DNA of 33,923 nucleotides from Polyrhizophydium stewartii (lineage: Eukaryota > Chytridiomycota > Chytridiomycetes > Rhizophydiales), in assembly GCA_027604665.1 (NCBI GenBank), contig JADGIZ010000053.1:1-33923 (forward strand), given 5' to 3'. Positions 1 to 11,400 of this stretch are shown here, one piece after another (within the stretch, counting starts at the first letter, position 1; each line of letters starts with the position of its first letter). Under the pieces are notes generated by a model that did no database searches, was not told the origin of the DNA, and worked only from the letters and a program-made list of their open reading frames with translations. The position numbers and the translations under genes were made by a program.

Positions 1-471
1 CCAGGGCCCCGCGTCCTTGTCCATTCCCATGTCGATGCCGATGCTGCCGTCCGGTCCGCTCGCAGCCGCCGCCGCCCCGCGGCCCCCTGATGATGTCCGT
101 GCCGTCCCAGATGATGCGCCGGCGGACGGCGGCAGCGGCGGCCGCTCGCCCTGCCCCGCCTCCAATGCGGCTCCCGCCGCGCCGCCGCCCGCGCCTGCGT
201 CGCTGTCCGCCGCCCCCGGCAGCTGCCCGGCCGGCCCCGGCCATGGCCCCTGCGCTGCGTGCGTTGGCCCGTGCGCCATGTGAAGCGGCCCGTGTCCGTG
301 CCCGACCGCCGGCGACGTGCTGGAGCTGATGCTCCCGCCGTGCAGCGGCGGCAGCCGATGCCGCGTCCCCGATCCGACTAGCGGCCCGCCGTGCCCGGGT
401 CCGTGCCCGTTGCCAAAGCCTTCGGAGCCGTCGCCGCCCCAAGGTCCGTGCCCGCCCGCCGCGGGTTCCAT
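1..471 (-). CDS. Hypothetical His/Gly/Pro-rich protein, partial (runs off left edge)
   Basis: An open frame on the minus strand runs from an ATG at 471-469 to the window edge without a stop, 157 codons. I do not recognise the protein. It is almost entirely low complexity: the first half has repeated HGP/GHGP units (for example GGHGPWGG, GHGPGHGG, LHMAHGPTHAAQGPWPGP) and the second half is Ala/Gly/Ser-rich, ending near the edge in SIGIDMGMDKDAG. Such a composition fits a disordered segment of a fungal nuclear or regulatory protein, but that is only a guess. The frame is also open upstream of the chosen ATG, so the true start could lie further right or in another exon. It is also possible that the frame is non-coding and open only because of the high GC content. 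Confidence 0.3.
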   Translation of the reverse strand, partial: MEPAAGGHGPWGGDGSEGFGNGHGPGHGGPLVGSGTRHRLPPLHGGSISSSTSPAVGHGHGPLHMAHGPTHAAQGPWPGPAGQLPGAADSDAGAGGGAAGAALEAGQGERPPLPPSAGASSGTARTSSGGRGAAAAASGPDGSIGIDMGMDKDAGPW

Positions 472-1595
472 CGCCCGGTGCTCAGAGGCCCGCCTGCTTC
501 GCGCCGCGCTTGGACGGAACCGGACGCGGTACCTGCTCGCGTGCCGCCGCGCCGCCGCACAAATGCTGCTGCGCCGCTGGGCAGAGTCCCGACTGCGCTG
601 CGCCGCGCCGCTTCTGGCCCTCGCAACCCCGCTCGTGGGAGCTTGCCTTGCTCTGGCCGATCGCACACACCGCTTGCTGCGCCTGCCGGTATGCATTCAG
701 TCAGCCTTTTCTCTCCCACTGCGCTGCCTCCTGGCCAAGGCCGCAACACTTGCGTGTGCTGCCGATTCCCACCGCCTGCTTGGCAGTGTCTCTGCGCTGG
801 TGCGTCGCTGCTGCCGCCTGCGCCATGCTTCCGGCGTCAGCGAGCATGTCATCTCGTTCGTACGCATGCAGCTCGCGTGCGCTAGGCTGCGCGTCAAAAT
901 ACCAACGGCGGCCGCCGACACCGCCGTTGGCTGCCGCCGAGCTGCGCCTTGGCCGCGCTCGCGCCTCCCCCATTCAAGCGCGACAGAGCCAACGCCCCGC
1001 TGCTGGCAAGATCACGCGCAATTGGCACAGCCATGACGCACTCGCTCGTGGGCTGCGTCAAAGGCCGCCTGCTGCCTGCGACGCGCTGTTGATCTCGCGT
1101 CTCGACTGTGATGCGCCGCTGCAGATGCCGCTCGCGCTTGCTCCTTGCCCCCAGCCGAGTCACAGCAAGCCGCTGTCGATGCTGTGAGCGTACTTGGCCG
1201 CACTCGTTGCTGAATACGCCAACGCCGCCGCCGCCGCCGCTGCTGCTGCTGCTGATGTCGATGCCGCTGCCGCGTCCGCCGCCGCTGTCAGTTCCGCTGC
1301 TGCTTGCGCGGGCGCTCAAGTCGATGCCGGCGAGTGAGGAGCGCTCAAACTCGCGCTCGCCGTTTACGCTGCGGTTTTGAGCATGATTCGTATGATCGCC
1401 CACATCATTCTTGCGCGCTGGCGCTGGAGCCATGCGTCCCTCGAACTTCGCGGCGGACGCTTTCTGCAACCGCGGCCACCGCCCGGCGTCTCGCGCTCGC
1501 CTCGGCCGCTTGCGCATCGCTGTCTCCAGACTTCATTCCATCCTCAACAACACCAGCGAGCACGCAGACGCAGACACACGCATCCAGCGCGCCGC
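472..1595. other. 1.1 kb between the hypothetical frame and TBCB
   Basis: No gene could be supported here. Both strands contain GC-driven open frames. The longest on the minus strand, 1517-894, is rich in Ser/Gly/Arg (it includes a run of SSSSSGGGGG encoded by a triplet repeat) and has no recognisable domain. It could be an upstream exon of the gene at 1-471, but I could not find a splice pair that joins the two frames convincingly. The stretch must also hold the 3' untranslated region of TBCB. Confidence 0.4.
1223..1254. repeat. Triplet microsatellite (CCG)n-(CTG)n
   Basis: About six CCG/GCC units are followed directly by about five GCT/CTG units. On the minus strand this reads as consecutive Ser and Gly codons in an unassigned open frame. 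Confidence 0.7.
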
Positions 1596-2730
1596 CTAAA
1601 ACTCGTCCTCGTCGTCAAACAGATCCTCTTCTGGAAAGTCGCCGACCTGCAGCTTATTCGGCCGCACAAACGCGCCATGGTTCGGGCGCGCCTCAAAGTA
1701 CTTTCTGCCGTTGACACTGAGAGCCGGCGGGGCCAAGTCGGCACAGCAGCGCAATGGGTAGCCATCAGCGTCACGCCCACACCCGCGGCCCCCATGCCAT
1801 CCGCGCCATCCTCGACTCACGTGCCGTTGTTCCTGCCCACGGGCTCGTCGTACTCGACGCCCACCCAGTATCCCGGCTTGAAATCCGTCTTGCCTGTGCC
1901 GCGAGGCGGGTGCGCATCCCGTCAGACCGCTGCGCCGCGCCAGATCCGCCGCAGCGCCGTCCGTCGAGGCATGCGTCGGCCATCAGAGATCGAGCAGAGG
2001 CGACCACCCACCGACAAAGCGCACGGCGCCACGCTTAGACATGCCGCCCTCGACCTCGACAAGGCAGCGGTCGCCCACATGCACCGCGGCGGCCTCGGCC
2101 TCAAACTCGTTGTCGCGGGCCTCGACTGCCGACGACGACTCGGACGCGGCGTCCGCGAACCGCCCAATCTTGTGCCGGCGCTTGAAGTCGCGCACCGTCC
2201 CGCGCATGCGGTCGTAGTCGTCCTCGGCCATCTCAAACTTCTCGACCTTGGACACGTCCGTGTAGTTGTTCTGCATCTTGAACGGGCTCGTGTCGATGAC
2301 GTGCAGGTACTGGAAGTCCTGCACGGCGTAAAAGCCCAGCATCTTGCTGTCGTCGTCGAGCGCCGCCACAAGCTCGCCCGTCTCCGTCTGCAGCTTGAGC
2401 TTCATGGTCGCCGCCGGCACGCCCGTGATGGGCTCGAGGCGCTCCTGCGCACGCACGCCCGCGCCGCGGCGTTGGAGCCGGAGCAGCGGGCCGCAGCGGG
2501 CTGGCTCGTCAGCGCCGTCGCCGCAACGAGGCATCCATCAGCAGCCACGGCACGCTGCGTCGGCGTCCGGGGTGGGTCCGCCGACCCGGCCACGCCCGCC
2601 GCGCACACGCCCGCACCTTGAGCGACTGGATCGTCAGCGCCTTGTCGAACCGGCGCTCCGACGCCGCGTTGGAGCTCGTCACAAAGAGCGTCACGACCGG
2701 CGACAGACCCAGCTGCACGGTCTGAAGCAT
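1596..2730 (-). CDS. TBCB: Tubulin-folding cofactor B (CAP-Gly domain)
   Basis: Cytosolic chaperone that captures alpha-tubulin after CCT and works with TBCE in tubulin dimer assembly and turnover. Four exons on the minus strand: 2730-2617, 2444-2012, 1893-1821 and 1716-1596. They join in phase to give 246 aa, close to the human length of 244. Introns are 172, 118 and 104 nt. Residues 1 to about 85 form the ubiquitin-like domain ([15 protein letters not shown], then [16 protein letters not shown]). A linker follows with [18 protein letters not shown]. The CAP-Gly domain spans about 159-235 ([45 protein letters not shown]). In the tubulin-tail binding motif GKNDG, this protein has GRNNG. The C-terminus is acidic and ends DEDEF. 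The start was chosen at 2730 because the preceding open frame lacks similarity. The gene is divergent from the LLPH-like gene, 200 bp away. Confidence 0.93.
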
Positions 2731-2930
2731 CGTCTCGGGCAAAGTGCGGGACAGACCCGCCGAGGCGGCGACGCTCCCCGACGGTGCGTGCGCGGCATTG
2801 CTGCGCTGCCCGGCAGCCGGCCAGCGCCGCAGCCAGTGCCCACGCTGCTCACACGCCGGCCGGTGGCTCAGGCATCGCCTGCTGTCGACCTCGCTCCACA
2901 CCGCCTTCGGGCCTTTCCCGCACTGTCACA
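2731..2930. promoter_or_regulatory. Bidirectional promoter region, TBCB / LLPH-like
   Basis: The 200 bp between the start codons of two divergent genes must hold both 5' untranslated regions and both promoters. I see no TATA box. The position is inferred from gene layout only. Confidence 0.5.
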
Positions 2931-3645
2931 ATGGCGCGCGGGCTGCGGTCAAAGAGCGCACGGAGGGCCAAGGCGAACCGCCGCGAGACGGTGCGTGCAT
3001 CGCGCCCCGCACCCGCGCCGCGATGGCGTCGCACTTGGTAGCACTGTTCACCAGGCGGCGCACGCAGCCTTCCGGTGCCGTGCACAGCGGCCAGCACGGC
3101 AGGCAGGCAGCCAGCCGCCTGCCGCTTGCCGCTGCCACGCTTTTTTTTTTGTTGGCGCAGGGGGGGGGGCTCGGTGCGACGGCGACACGGCGCTGACGCT
3201 GGTGTGCACGGCATCGCACCCGCTGCTGCTTCTGCTTCTGCTGCTCCCGCTACTGGCGCGGCCGGGCGGTGCGTGAATGCAGGTCTTCAAGCCCGCCGAG
3301 GACGCGCGCGTCGAGCGCCTCGCGAAGCGCCTCGTGGAGGGATCTGGCGAGATGGCCATCGTCGATGGCGCGGCTGCGGCCGCAGCAACCGGCGCTGGTG
3401 CCGCCGCCGAGACTGTCGAGCGAAACCGTGGCCGCAGCCGCAGCCGCGCGCCGGCCGCCGCAGAAGCAGCCGCCGTTGCCGATGAGGACGCGCAGATGGC
3501 CGAGGACGACGCGGCCGCTGGCGCCAAGGACTCGACGGCGACCATGTCCAAGGTCCAGAAGATGCGCCTTTTCATGTCCAACAACCAGTTCAAGAAGAAG
3601 ATCCGAGCCAAGAGCAAGGCGCGCCGCGGCGTCGGCAAGAAGTGA
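2931..3645 (+). CDS. LLPH/DUF2423-family small basic nuclear protein
   Basis: Two exons, 2931-2990 and 3283-3645, give 140 aa. The N-terminus MARGLRSKSARRAKANRRET matches the hallmark MAKSLRSK-type start of the DUF2423/LLPH family (yeast Ybl028c, human LLPH), whose members are small nucleolar or nuclear proteins linked to large-subunit ribosome biogenesis. Exon 2 continues with FKPAEDARVERLAKRL, the family's conserved segment after the basic start. An Ala/Glu/Asp-rich middle and a Lys/Arg-rich C-terminus (NNQFKKKIRAKSKARRGVGKK region) follow, consistent with nuclear and RNA-associated localisation. The 292-nt intron is long for this window and contains a T10 tract followed by a GCAG and a G run (3141-3169), which could act as a competing acceptor. 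The function is a family-level inference. Confidence 0.8.
3141..3169. repeat. T10 and G10 homopolymers in the LLPH-like intron
   Basis: Ten T (3141-3150), then GTTGGCGCAG, then a run of ten G counting the G of that AG (3160-3169). The T tract plus GCAG resembles a strong acceptor that the coding frame does not need. Confidence 0.75.
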
Positions 3646-3750
3646 GGCGGCGCTGGCGGGACCAGGCGCGCTGCGCGACGACGACGTTGGGCTGCGATGG
3701 CGCCACGGACAAGGCGGCAGAACATGGCTGCCATGCCATGTGGCGGCCGC

Positions 3751-3756
3751 AATAAA
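3751..3756 (+). terminator. Polyadenylation signal AATAAA for the LLPH-like gene
   Basis: A canonical AATAAA lies 106 nt after the stop codon at 3645 and about 60 nt before the next start codon, in the 169-bp gap between two tandem genes. Confidence 0.6.
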
Positions 3757-3814
3757 TTGCGAAATCCCTCTTCACTCTGCCCCTTTCGCCTCGGACCTCG
3801 TCACGCACACACTC

Positions 3815-5312
3815 ATGTTCGCCACCCAGCTCTTCCGCCGCTCGTTCTCGTCGTCGGTTGCCATGGTAGGTCGCGCCGCGTGAGCGCTAGCGCGAGCGCG
3901 CACTCCCCCGTGGCGCGTACGCGCTCCACCGGCACACCGCGCGCGCCGCCCGTTCCCGCGCGCGGCGATCTTGGCGATCTCGGCCGCTTTCTGGATGATG
4001 CTGATTGGCCTTCCGTTCCGACGTGCCTGCCGCACACCTGCACTCCTGCGCGCGCCGACACTCCTGTGCACGCTCGCCCCGCCACCTGCGCCGCCAACAG
4101 CACGGCAAGAAGGTTGCCGTGCTCGGCGCCGCCGGCGGCATCGGCCAGCCGCTCTCGCTGCTGCTCAAGCTCAACCCGCTCGTGTCGGAGCTGTCGCTGT
4201 ACGACATTGTCAACACGCCGGGCGTCGCCGCGGACCTGTCGCACATCAACACGCCGGCCAAGGTCACGGGCCACAAGGGCGCCGAGTCGCTCGGCGAGGC
4301 GCTCACGGGCAGCGACGTCATTGTCATCCCCGCCGGCGTGCCGCGCAAGCCCGGCATGACCCGCGACGACCTCTTCAACACCAACGCCAACATCGTCAAG
4401 ACCCTGGCCGAGGGCGCCGCCAAGTACGCCCCCAAGGCACATCTCCTCATCATCTCGAACCCGGTCAATTCTACGGTGCCCATTGTTGCCGAGGTGCTCA
4501 AGAAGCACGGCGTCTTTGACCCGGCCCGCCTCTTTGGCGTCACGTCGCTCGACGTGGTGCGCGCCTCGACGTTTGTGGCCGCCATCAAGGGCAAGAACCC
4601 CGAGGATGTGCACGTGCACGTTGTCGGCGGCCACTCGGGCGTCACGATCCTGCCGCTGCTGTCGCAGGTGCGTCGGCCGCTTGCCCCCCCCCCCAGCGCC
4701 GAGCCCGAGCCGTGCCGCGCCTTTGATTTGAGCGATGGCACCCGATCATCGGGCGCAAATCACGCCATGTGAATGGCGCCGCCTGGCTGACGCCTGCCCG
4801 CCTCACTCGCCGCTCGCCGCTCACCGCACGACTCTCGCCGCCCCACAGACCGGCATCAAGTTCACCCAGGACGAGATCGAGAAGCTCACGCACCGCATCC
4901 AGTACGGCGGCGACGAGGTCGTCAAGGCCAAGGACGGCACCGGCTCGGCCACGCTCTCGATGGCCCAGGCCGGCGCCCGCTTCACCAACTCGCTCCTCAA
5001 GGCGCTCGAGGGCCAGAAGGGCATCGTCGAGCCCACGTTTGTCTTCAGCCCCGTCGCGCAGAAGGAGGGCGCCGACTTCTTTGCCACCAACGTCGAGCTC
5101 GGCGTAAGTCTGCGCCTCTGCTGTCTCCCCGCTGCCACAGCCGCTGACCCGCCTCTCCCCGTGCGCCGCATGCACACCAACAGACTGGCGGCGTTGCCAA
5201 GATCCACCCCGTTGGCCCCATGTCCGACTACGAGCAGAAGCTGTACGCCGAGGCCGTCGTCGAGCTCAAGAAGAACATCGCCAAGGGCGTCCAGTTCGTC
5301 AAGGGCGCTTAA
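3815..5312 (+). CDS. MDH: Malate dehydrogenase, mitochondrial
   Basis: NAD-dependent interconversion of malate and oxaloacetate in the citric-acid cycle. Four exons (3815-3865, 4101-4667, 4849-5103, 5184-5312) join at codon boundaries to give 333 aa, the usual length. Exon 1 encodes only a mitochondrial presequence ([17 protein letters not shown]: Arg, Ser and hydrophobic, no acid). The Rossmann nucleotide loop GAAGGIGQP is at about 26-34. The substrate-loop arginines in PRKPGMTR are at 99 and 105, the catalytic Asp in TSLDVVR at 168 with Arg at 171, and the catalytic His in GGHSG at 195. Introns are 235, 181 and 80 nt, the second with a C11 run. The presequence exon separated from the mature enzyme suggests targeting was added as its own exon. 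The gene converges on the giant minus-strand gene, with 94 bp between stop codons. Confidence 0.96.
4684..4694. repeat. C11 homopolymer in MDH intron 2
   Basis: Eleven consecutive C lie 17 nt after the donor of the 181-nt intron (4668-4848). Confidence 0.85.
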
Positions 5313-5406
5313 ACAGCGCCGCGCCGGTACTCACACAATGAACCGCATCGCTTATTTTGATTGAGCCATGCCCGTGTCTGTGCCATGTATTTCACTGCAC
5401 GCCCGT

Positions 5407-8400
5407 CTATACATCGCGCTTCTTCTCCAAGAACACCTTCTTCTCGAGGGGCTGCAGGAACTCGATCGCCTCTTGGCGGCGCGCACTCTCTTCTGTCATC
5501 TCGTCTTCGTTTGACTGCGGGTGGCCACCGTGTCAGCAGGTGCCAGGCAGTGGGCATCGACAGCGTCGGGATGCGCCTCACCTTGAAGCCCTCGAGCGCC
5601 ATTGAGACGCGGTTCATGTACCACTTCTTGGCGCGCTGCGGCAGCACCGCGGGGATCGCCGGCGGGCGGACGAGATATGGCCCAATGTCTGGGCGGGTAA
5701 CGACGGGCTGTGGTGCCGAGTCAGCACCAGGTCACGCACACGCACAACAGCACCCCCCCCCCGTCGCAGCCCCGCCGCTTCACACGAGTCGAGCAGATGC
5801 CAGCGCCACCGACCCCTCACCTCGATCATCGGCACCGTCTGCAGCTCGGCGCTCGGCGGCACGGGCGCCACGCGCACGATGGGCAGCAGCACCTTCCAGA
5901 TCTCGCGCTCGATGGCGTACTTTTCCTCCTCCTGGAGCGCCACGTTGAACAGCGACTCGAGGTTCATGTCCGCGCGCGCAAACGCGCGCAGGCTCTCGTC
6001 TGTCGCTGAGCTCAGCACGTTGGCGCTGACGTGGATCTTGATGGCTTTGGGGCTGATCAGCGTGCGCGTGCGCACAATGAACTCGAAGCTATCCTCGCCC
6101 CTGTCGAGGCCCTGACGGCGGCGGCGGCAGTGGCGGCAGTGGCGTCAGCAACAGCGCGCAGGCGGATATCAGGACGCAGCGGGCGGCGATTCCGGCGCCA
6201 GCACCCGCACCTCGACAGTGATGGTGATTTTGTCCTTGCCGTGCGGCTGCACGGCGACCGTGCCCGGCGCCACGCGGTACGAGCAGAGCTTGTTGATACC
6301 GTATCCTTCGGTCGCGCTCGTGATCTCCTCGCCGCTGGTGGTGAACACGCCCAGCTCGAGCACCGTGTCGCCGCAGTTCTCGACCTCGAACGACTTGCGC
6401 GTGCGCTGCCGTTGGTTGACCTTTTGGAACGTGATGGTGATGATGTTGATGGGCGTGCCGCCCGGGCCGCCCTGCGCGTCGAGCCCGCCGAGCCCGCCGA
6501 GCGCGCTCACGTCCATGCCCTCGGCGCGCATGCCAAACTCGCCGCCCACGCCTTCAAAGGCGATCTCCTTGAGCAGCTCGAGCTCTTTGCGCGGGCTCAT
6601 GGGCTTGGCTGGATGTGCGGGCCGCCGCTCGACGGCGCCGACTCCGGCGTCCCCGCTGCCGCTGCCCGCATCGTCCTCGTCGTCGCTCTCGTCCATGCCG
6701 TCTGGAAGATCATCCAGATTGAAAAAGGCAATGTTGCCGCGCTCGAAGCGCGCCTTGACCGACGGGCTGAACATGATCTGCAGCTTGCGCGAGTCGCCGG
6801 CCTTGAGCTCAAACTCGCTGCAAGCACGCACGCACCCACGCATGCGCAGCGACACAGGCCATGTCATCGCCAGCGTCAGTGCCAGTCATCTCGCGCGTGT
6901 TCAATGGCGCATCACCAAGCCGAGCCGCCATCGCGGGCACCGCACCTGACGCTGGCCGTAAAGTGCTTGTTATCGGACCGCACGCGCAGCCGCAGCTTGA
7001 GATCCAGCGGATTGGTCACAGTCACTTCGCGGAACTCTGGCGCGGTGATGCCCACAATGCCAAAGTTGTCCGACTTTTGCTCAACCTCGATCGACGGCTG
7101 GATACCCGTGCCAGACAAATCGAGCGTAAAGTTGCCCGCGTCCGACTCCATGTACGCCGTTGCCTTGTACGTGACCGCAATCGCCGGACAGAAGCTCACG
7201 GCCACCACAAACGACTTTTTGGCCGCGGTAATGTCCTCGCTCTTGCCAACAACCGTGAAGATGTCGGCAAACTGCCGCTCCACGTAGAACCGCCACCGCA
7301 GCGGCCGCCGCGCCGGGTTCCGCAGCAGCAGCTCCATCTTGTACTTTTTACCCCGGTACAACGTGCCAAAGTCCATCTCCCCGGGAATGTCGAGCATCGG
7401 CGCTTGCTGCACAGATATCCGTCGTTAGTCAGCATCCACCATCACCGCTTGCTTCGCTAATGGCTCCCGCAAAGACGCAAACGCACATCGACGAGAATGC
7501 CCGTCACGGGGATGCTGAGCGGCGGAAGGGCGTCCAGGAACATGTTGACCCGGAGCACCGCGTTGTACTCTTCGCTCTTGGGAATGTCCGTCTCGTCGCC
7601 GCTGAGCTCGAGGCCCTTAAAGTCCACGACAATCTCCTTGCACGAGTTGGGGTTGACAATCCCCGCGGGCGAGCCAAGCGAGTATTGCTGCGCACCGCGC
7701 TGTCAGACGCCTCGAGCTTTGCTTTTGTTTGCAGATTGCATGCAGCGGCTCACCGCGTTGCTGATCTCGCACTTGTACTTGAGCTTGAACGAGTTGGCGT
7801 TGTACAGCATCAAGCGCTTGCGCGCGCCGCCGTCGATCGACTGAGGTGGGCAGTGCTGGCTGTCAGCGCTCTGGTCCACCCCGCAGCAGCCCATCGAGCC
7901 AACTGCGCCTACTGTGGATCCAAAGTCAAGCTTGGACACGATATCCGCGGGCGAGATGTCGGCCGCGTACAGGAACCGCGTCAGCACCATCAACGGCTTG
8001 CATGTGAACTGAACCTCAACCGGAAGGATCTCTGGGCGGCCGCGCAGAACATCAATCTTGGCGTAGTACCGGAACACCCGGCCGAGCGGGAACGACCGCA
8101 GAAACTCGTTGGAGATGTGTCCGTCGTCGACAAGTTGCGCTGTCGCTGCTGCCCGTGCGACTACAGAGACCGCCGTTCTGCTCGCATCACGCCAAAATGC
8201 GTGCCAGAAACACTCGGTTAGTCTTACCGCGCTGATATCAAGACAGCAGCAACCAGCGAGCGACTTACCGCTCTGTGTCTGACTCGTTGGCGTGGATGCG
8301 GAACCCCTCGGGTCGGATGCTGACGTACTTGGCCACGGGCGGCATGTTGTCGCGGTCAAACGGCTCCGACTCGTAAACCGCAATCGACACGTCAATGTCG

Positions 8401-11400
8401 TGCGTGCAGCCGTTCTCGATGTTGAGCTGATACAGAGTCAGAACTGCAGGAACTCGGTGTGCTTGAGGGCAGCACTCATGGACCCACATTCAGCTCCTTG
8501 GAATCGGCGATGTTGATTTCGCCAAACTGCAGCACGTCCGGAAGCGACTCGCGGTAGATCTGGTACGACGCGCCTGGATATGGGTCCCCAGCGAGCAGCA
8601 AATCGCACAGTCAGCCCATGCCACTGCAGAAGCTCCGCGCTCATTCCATGCCTATGTCACGCGCTCACCTTCTCCATGCACGGTGAACATGCGCTCGCCG
8701 ATTGGCGTCTTGACCAGGATCGTGGACGAGTAGTTGATCTTTGACTTTGGCGCAAAGCGCACCTGCACGGGCCGAACCTCGCCGGCCGAGATGATGCCGC
8801 GCAGGCTGAACTCGGGATAAAGCATGATCTCGTCAAAGGCATCCCACGGCGTCTGCACCTCGTAGTTGAGCAGCGCATTTCCCTGTCGCGCAAATGTAGC
8901 CCAGTCAGTCAGCCACGGTCGCGCCAAACTCGCGCAAGAGGTTCAGTGTGCATGACCCACATCGTTGCGGAACACGACTGTCATGGATCGCTCCGTGTCG
9001 ATGCCTGTCGGCCCAAAGTCAATATCGGCTGGTTCGATCTCAAGCTCCGGGTGGCCCGCAGCGCCGACAAGCTTCAGATGCGATAGCAGCGACCACTTGT
9101 CGGTGCCGTCATCCTGCAACGCCGCGATGGGTCAGCGAGCTGAAGCGCGCTTCACAGAAAACTCGCCCGCTACTCACCGCGCTGCGCTCAATGATCAGCT
9201 TGGCCTCCTGCCAGTCGTCGCCCTTGCCCTCGAGCGACTCAAAGACGGCCTCGATCGCAACGGTCTCGTTGGCATCCAGGAAACCCTCTGCCGGCCGAGT
9301 CAGCTGGCCAGCGATCACGCGCAAGCAGCGAAATGCGACCCCGCACCCATGTTGGATTTGATGCGCCACGAGACGCCCTCCTTGCCATCGACGCCCTCGA
9401 CGCGCGCGCGGTACTTGATGCGAGTGTTGCCAAAGTTGGTCACGTTGCGGACGGCCGTGACCGACTCGCCGACCATGACGCGGCCGACGGCAACGTCGCT
9501 TGTGTCGTCAACAGCCACCTCGTCGACGTAGATGCGGAACTTGAACGGGAACTCGGCGGCAACGACCTCGCCGCGCATCTTGGTGCGCACAACGACTTTG
9601 CCGTCGACCACGTGCTGCGTGTCGCTTCCAATCGTTGCCTCGAGCACTACTAGCTGGTTTGGCCGGATCGGACGGCCAGGCGCCCATCCGTCGCCCTTGG
9701 CCGTGATGGTCACGATCGACTTGAGCTTGTCCGGAAACAGCTGGAACTCAAACGGCAGCTCCAGCGTGCCCGAGTTGACGACCATCAGCGTGCGCGACTG
9801 GCTGTCGAGAATGGGCATATTGAGGAAGTCGAGCTTGCCGTCGATGCGCCAGTCGTGCACGCCGCTGCGCGCCTTGAGCGGAATCGTCTGCACGCCCGAC
9901 GACCCCATGGCGATCACAATCGGGTCCTTGATGAGCTCCGACTTCTCGGGCACGAGCGTCACGGCCAGGTCGGCGCTCGCTCCTGGCTGCAAGATAACCT
10001 CGCCCGCGTCGTTGCGCGCAATCTCGATCGTGACGCACTTGCTCTGGTGCGTGATGTCGAGCGTGCCCGCCACCGTGCCGATGTTGCGCAGCAGCACGCG
10101 CTTGCGCACGGAGCTGCCCACGGGCACTGTGCCAAAGTCGAGGCCGCCGTATGCCTTGTCTGCCGCGTCGTCGTACACAAACTCGAGCTTGCTGCCGCCG
10201 CCGACGCCGGTCAGGGCCACATACAGCGGCTCCTTTGTCCAGATGACCTTGATGCCGCCGCGGAAGTCGCCTTCGTCCACGGGCATAAAGTCGATGCCGA
10301 TCGGCGTGCTCTCGCCCGCCTTGGTCTCGCCCGTCATCACCGAGAGCTTGAATGGGCTCGACGGCAGGTCGTCGGCCTGCAGCGAGACGCCCTTGCCCGT
10401 CTGCAGCTCGACACGCCAAAAGTCCTGGTACCCGCCCGTGTTGGAGATCACAAAGACCCTGCTCGCCGACTTGCCCTTTTCAATGAGCCCAAAGTCGATG
10501 CTCCGCGGCGAGACCATCAGGTTCGGGTTGCCCACGCGCGCGAGGATCGTGAAGCCCAAAATGGGCTCGTCGGCCGACATGACCGAGTATCCCTGGCGGT
10601 ACGTGCCGGCAGCCATGGCCTGGAACGTGGCCGAGACGTTGACCGACTCACCCGGGTTGAGCGTGCCCTGCGTCGGATCGACCGTAAACGGGCACTCGCC
10701 CTCGGCAAACTCCTCAGCAGCGCCGGGCGGCATGATGCACTCGCTCTTGTTGCGCACAATCGTGAACTCAAAGCCAATGTTACCCTCGTTGGGGATGTTG
10801 AACAAGAGTACCGATGCGCTCTTGTCGCCACCACGCACAAGACCGAGGTTGAAGGTGTTCTCCTCGAGCGGCTCGTCCTCGGTGGGCTTCTTGAAGTTCT
10901 CGATTGCAATCGTCGACATTTGCAGCCGCCGCAGCGCCTGCTGCAGGAACTCGCGGTTGGGGACCCACTTTTCTTTGGACAGCTGCTCCTTGACCGCCTT
11001 GATGATGTTGTTGGTGTTGTTGAGAACACGATCGTTCATGTTGTCAAGCAGCTCGATCTGGCCGACGCGGTCGAGGGCAACGGCCGACGACAGCGTCACG
11101 TCCTGTGCGATCGACAAAAGACTCTCGATCTTGCTCTTCTGCACCTGCATCTCTGCGAGCACCATGCTCGCCGCGTTGTCGAGGCCCGCGGGCACGAGCC
11201 CGCGCGAGCTCAGGTTGCGCGCAATCGACTCGTCCTGCGGCGACATGGGAGTCGAGGCTGCGCCCGACTGCGGCGTCATGCCGCGCGAGCCGCGCGACTG
11301 CGGCACGCTGCCATCGGGCTGCGTCTCGTCGTCGGGTGCCTCGCGCCGCCGGTGGCCGCGCCGTCGTCCGGGCTGGTACTTGCCCAGACCGCCCGCGTGC

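Noticed and set aside
7460..8221. A 253-codon plus-strand frame near the C-terminal exons of the giant gene
   Set aside because: Antisense to small, phase-matched exons that carry DFG-type Ig repeats; no independent support.
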